Shown here: one piece after another, positions 53,920 to 64,000 of the stretch
How the letters are laid out: every line of letters starts with the position of its first letter
Position numbering within the stretch: position 1 is the first letter of the stretch
Assembly (NCBI RefSeq): GCF_005876855.1
Contig: NZ_QLAE01000003.1
Span: 153,232 to 217,231, forward strand
Length of the DNA: 64,000 bases
Reading direction: 5' to 3'
Source of the DNA: Stutzerimonas nosocomialis
Lineage (GTDB): Bacteria; Pseudomonadota; Gammaproteobacteria; Pseudomonadales; Pseudomonadaceae
Made by a program: the position numbers and the translations under genes
The notes under the pieces: model-generated
What the model was told of the DNA's origin: nothing
Database searches by the model: none
What the model saw: only the letters and a program-made list of their open reading frames with translations

Positions 53920-55286
53920 CACGGCCTCCGCATGGCGAAGCTGGCCAGATAACCTTCCGGATCAGCCGGATCGAATGGCTTGCCCATCACGCTGAAGGAC
54001 TTGTAGGCATCCGTCGGAACCGGCAGGCCGAGCTCATTCATCACCTTGCCGGCGTCAGCCGCGAGGAACACCCGCTCCGCGATGGCGCGGTAGTCGACAT
54101 CCCCCTGCAGATACCCCCAGCGCTTCATCTGGGTGAGGATCCACACCGCCATCGATTGCCAGGGGAACGGATCGAAGTCGATCCGCTGCGGCTCGTCATG
54201 GATGTTGCCCAGACCGTCGGCATATCGCCCGCTGAGCACCTGCTGCACCACCGGCACCGGCTGATTGAGGTAATTGCGGGTGGAGATCGCCTCGGCCACC
54301 TCCTTGCGATTCTCGGCCTTGGAGGAGTATTGCGTAGCGTCGATCAGCGCATGCAGCAGCGCGCTGTAGGTATTGGGGTTCTCGCTGGCGAAGCGCTGGC
54401 TGCAGGCGAAGGCGCAGCACGGGTGGCCTGGCCACAGTTCCTTGGTCAGCAAATGGATGAAACCGACCTTCTCCCACACCGCGCGCTGGTTGAACGGGTC
54501 CGGCGAGAGGAAGCCATCGAGGTTTCCGGCGCGCAGGTTGGCGACCATCTCCGGTGGCGGCACCACACGAATCTGGATGTCGCGATCCGGGTCCAGGCCA
54601 TGCTCGGCGACGTAATAGCGCAGCAGGAAGTTGTGCATCGAGTATTCGAACGGCACACCGAAGCGCATGCCCTTCCACAGTTTCGGATCACGCTTGTCCT
54701 GATGCTGCATGCCAAGCACGATGGCCTGGCCGTTGACGTTTTCCAGCGCCGGCATGACAAAGGGCGTCTGCGTCGAACCCAGCCCCAGGCTGATGGCCAG
54801 CGGCATCGGCGAGAGCATGTGCGAGGCGTCGTATTCGCCGGCCAATGATTTATCGCGCGCCACCGCCCAGCCGGCGGTCTTCACCGTTTCCACGTCCAGC
54901 CCGTACTTGGCGTAGAAGCCCATCGGCTCGGCCATGATGATCGGCGTGGCGCAGGTGATGGGTACGAAGCCGATCTTCAGCTTGGTCTTTTCCAACGGGC
55001 CGAGGCTGTCCTTGACCGCCGCCTTGACCGCATCCAGCGGGATCAGGCTGCCCAGGATAGCCGCCGCGACACCGCCTCCGATCATCCCCATGAAACTGCG
55101 CCGGGAGAACTCGTTGTGCCCGAACACACCGCGCACGATGGCATTCTCCACGGCACGATCGAGCATCTCCTCGCTACTGACAGGCAGCGCAGCGGCGCTC
55201 GGCGTGCAACGCTGGCAAGCACAGCCGGCGGCATGGGACAGCTCGCTGTCGGGGCTGAATGGATCGTCCAGGCTGTTGACGCTCAT
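53919..55286 (-). CDS. cynA: Cyanate (nitrate-type) ABC importer binding protein, Tat-exported
   Basis: A 455-residue NrtA/CmpA-family binding protein. Its first 60 residues are cytosolic and contain Cys22-x-Cys24-x2-Cys27 (GCACQRC); a twin-arginine signal follows (SRRSFMGMIGGG, Arg62-Arg63), so export is through Tat. The mature part has KIGFVPITCATPIIMAEPMG and GFLSPDPFNQRAVWEKVGF, typical of the family. The ATG at 55286 has GGAGT upstream. It heads the cyn operon behind a sigma-54 promoter. Confidence 0.9.
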   Translation of the reverse strand: MSVNSLDDPFSPDSELSHAAGCACQRCTPSAAALPVSSEEMLDRAVENAIVRGVFGHNEFSRRSFMGMIGGGVAAAILGSLIPLDAVKAAVKDSLGPLEKTKLKIGFVPITCATPIIMAEPMGFYAKYGLDVETVKTAGWAVARDKSLAGEYDASHMLSPMPLAISLGLGSTQTPFVMPALENVNGQAIVLGMQHQDKRDPKLWKGMRFGVPFEYSMHNFLLRYYVAEHGLDPDRDIQIRVVPPPEMVANLRAGNLDGFLSPDPFNQRAVWEKVGFIHLLTKELWPGHPCCAFACSQRFASENPNTYSALLHALIDATQYSSKAENRKEVAEAISTRNYLNQPVPVVQQVLSGRYADGLGNIHDEPQRIDFDPFPWQSMAVWILTQMKRWGYLQGDVDYRAIAERVFLAADAGKVMNELGLPVPTDAYKSFSVMGKPFDPADPEGYLASFAMRRP

Positions 55287-55373
55287 CGTGATGACTCCTG
55301 CGATGGCCTGCCCCAAATTGGTGAGGCGGGCGCTGACTGGGCTGGGCCGTTACTGGCCGGTTCATGTCAGTTA

Positions 55374-55390
55374 TTGCAGGAGCTGTACCA
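55374..55390 (-). promoter_or_regulatory. Sigma-54 promoter of the cynABDS operon
   Basis: Read on the minus strand the site is TGGTAC, five bases, CTGCA. The GG pair (complement of 55388-55389) and the GC pair (complement of 55376-55377) are ten bases apart, as required. It lies about 90 bases upstream of the cynA ATG. Confidence 0.7.
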
Positions 55391-55448
55391 GCTTTAAAAA
55401 TTAAATAAGTAACTGAAACTCAAATACTTTTACCTATTTAAAGAAAAA

Positions 55449-55500
55449 CGGAGTCTCGTCATTCGCGATATTTCGTCTGTTCAAAAAACGGTATTTCGTC
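55449..55500. promoter_or_regulatory. Triple direct repeat, probable CynF binding sites
   Basis: CGATATTTCGTC (55466-55477) and CGGTATTTCGTC (55489-55500) differ at one base; a weaker copy CGGAGTCTCGTC lies at 55449-55460 (nine of twelve matches to the second). They begin about 60 bases upstream of the cyn sigma-54 promoter and lie just before cynF, the position expected for activator sites. Confidence 0.55.
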
Positions 55501-55503
55501 AAA

Positions 55504-55519
55504 TGGCATGCCCTTTGGA
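55504..55519 (+). promoter_or_regulatory. Possible sigma-54-like promoter of cynF
   Basis: TGGCAT, five bases, TTGGA on the plus strand; GG at 55505-55506 is correctly spaced, but the -12 element reads GG instead of GC. It would give a leader of about 26 bases before the cynF ATG. It may be a weak or non-functional look-alike. Confidence 0.3.
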
Positions 55520-55555
55520 TAAACGACGTTAAAGGTCAATCCCGAGAGCCCCGAG

Positions 55556-58972
<3,417 letters not shown>

Positions 58973-58986
58973 TTTTGCTCAAATTC

Positions 58987-63435
<4,449 letters not shown>

Positions 63436-63499
63436 AGGCACTCCACCAGCTAATTCTTTTGCAATCAACCCCTTACCGGCGAAGCAAGGCAAAGCCCTG

Positions 63500-63519
63500 C
63501 CTTTTGCGCGGGCAAAAGG
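63500..63519 (-). promoter_or_regulatory. Hairpin in the gltB leader
   Basis: CCTTTTGC (63500-63507) and GCAAAAGG (63512-63519) form a perfect stem with a four-base loop, 65-84 bases upstream of the gltB start. It could be an mRNA leader structure; no known riboswitch class is recognised. Confidence 0.35.
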
Positions 63520-63567
63520 GTGAGCAGTTTACATAGCGGACCGGAGATAAAACAAATCTTTTCGGGA

Positions 63568-63606
63568 CGGGCTGTCCAGCCGCCTGCAAACGGCCGGCAC
63601 AGCCCG
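63568..63606 (-). terminator. Possible terminator of the SPOR-domain gene
   Basis: CGGGCTGT (63568-63575) and ACAGCCCG (63599-63606) pair across a 23-base loop that has further GC pairing. Read on the minus strand it starts eight bases after the SPOR-gene stop and is followed by AAAAGATTTGTTTT. Confidence 0.45.
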
Positions 63607-63613
63607 GAAGAAA

Positions 63614-64000
63614 TCAGCGCGCCTGGATTTCCTGCTGCACGCTGCTGAAGGTGCGCGGCCAGGGCTTGCCGGCCTGCAGCGCCGAGGGCAGAGAAGCGAT
63701 GGCGCTCTGCGCTGCCGCACGATTGGCGAAGCTGCCGTAGGTCACGACATAAAGCGGTCGCCCTTCATGCTGCTTGGTGAAGTAGCGATAGCCACTGCCG
63801 TGCTCCTGCACGACGGCCTGGGCGCTCTTCTCCGAACGCGTCCCCAACACCTGGAGCAGATAGTTAGATCCAGGCTGAGCGGCATACCAACTGGCCGATC
63901 CGCCAGCCGCCGCAGGGGTCGAGGCCTGCGCTGGCGCCGGGGCTGCAGCGGGCGCGGGCGATGGGGCAGCAGCCGGCCGCTGTGGGGCCTGCGCTTGCGG
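63614..64000 (-). CDS. SPOR-domain protein, 5' part beyond the window
   Basis: The last 128 residues of a protein that enters from the right edge. It shows an Ala/Pro/Gln-rich linker and then a SPOR domain (SASWYAAQPGSNYLLQVLG, RPLYVVTYGSFANRAAAQSA), which binds glycan strands stripped of peptide at the division septum. In other pseudomonads I recall a DamX-like AAA/SPOR protein between aroB and gltB, which fits this location. The start is outside the window. Confidence 0.85.
   Translation of the reverse strand, partial: PQAQAPQRPAAAPSPAPAAAPAPAQASTPAAAGGSASWYAAQPGSNYLLQVLGTRSEKSAQAVVQEHGSGYRYFTKQHEGRPLYVVTYGSFANRAAAQSAIASLPSALQAGKPWPRTFSSVQQEIQAR

Overview
The window is a GC-rich, gene-dense chromosomal segment from a Pseudomonas-type gammaproteobacterium. 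The presence of a zeaxanthin-type carotenoid cluster suggests a yellow-pigmented member of the P. straminea/flavescens/argentinensis group (Phytopseudomonas); that is an inference from gene content, not a database match. The backbone genes (acyl-CoA dehydrogenase, cvrA, mscK, selO at the left; hemE, gltD, gltB and a SPOR-domain gene at the right) follow the order I remember for the hemE/gltBD part of Pseudomonas chromosomes. The other blocks look like accessory modules set into that backbone.

Layout: 2-7175 carotenoid cluster (crtZ 5'-truncated; the fni-crtX-crtY-crtI-crtB operon on the minus strand; crtE divergent on the plus strand, with a long palindrome between crtE and fni). 7282-15962 backbone genes for a DmdC-type acyl-CoA dehydrogenase, a K+/H+ antiporter, a large mechanosensitive channel and the SelO AMPylase. 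16242-24455 an orphan type VI secretion island: hcp behind a sigma-54 promoter, vgrG, a large pore-type effector candidate, a membrane immunity candidate, and the wreck of a second effector/immunity pair. 24546-30867 a GntR/UTRA regulator divergent from an ABC importer operon that also encodes an alkaline-phosphatase-superfamily enzyme and a HAD phosphatase, probably for an organophosphorus compound. 31008-33793 an SLC13-type transporter, two tiny overlapping genes and trxC. 34017-50136 a complete aryl-polyene (xanthomonadin-like) pigment operon of 17 plus-strand genes. 50236-51631 a small conserved gene and hemE. 51737-57487 a cyanate assimilation cluster (cynS, cynD, cynB, cynA and divergent cynF, a sigma-54 activator), inserted between hemE and gltD. 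57472-64000 gltD, gltB and the 3' part of a SPOR-domain gene.

How the parts fit: the crt genes make geranylgeranyl-PP (CrtE, fed by the Fni isomerase), phytoene (CrtB), lycopene (CrtI), beta-carotene (CrtY), zeaxanthin (CrtZ) and its glucoside (CrtX). The aryl-polyene operon builds a second, unrelated yellow antioxidant from an aromatic starter made by an ammonia-lyase, extended by FabF/FabG/FabZ-like enzymes on two dedicated ACPs and moved outward by LolA- and MMPL-like proteins. CynABD imports cyanate, CynS converts it with bicarbonate to ammonia and CO2, and the adjacent glutamate synthase can take up that nitrogen. Several regulatory layouts are readable directly in the DNA: two sigma-54 promoters with repeated upstream elements (hcp, cynA), a crtE/fni palindrome, matching GntR-type operators, and a leader before mscK with mutually exclusive hairpins. 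I saw no tRNA, rRNA, CRISPR array or intact insertion sequence.
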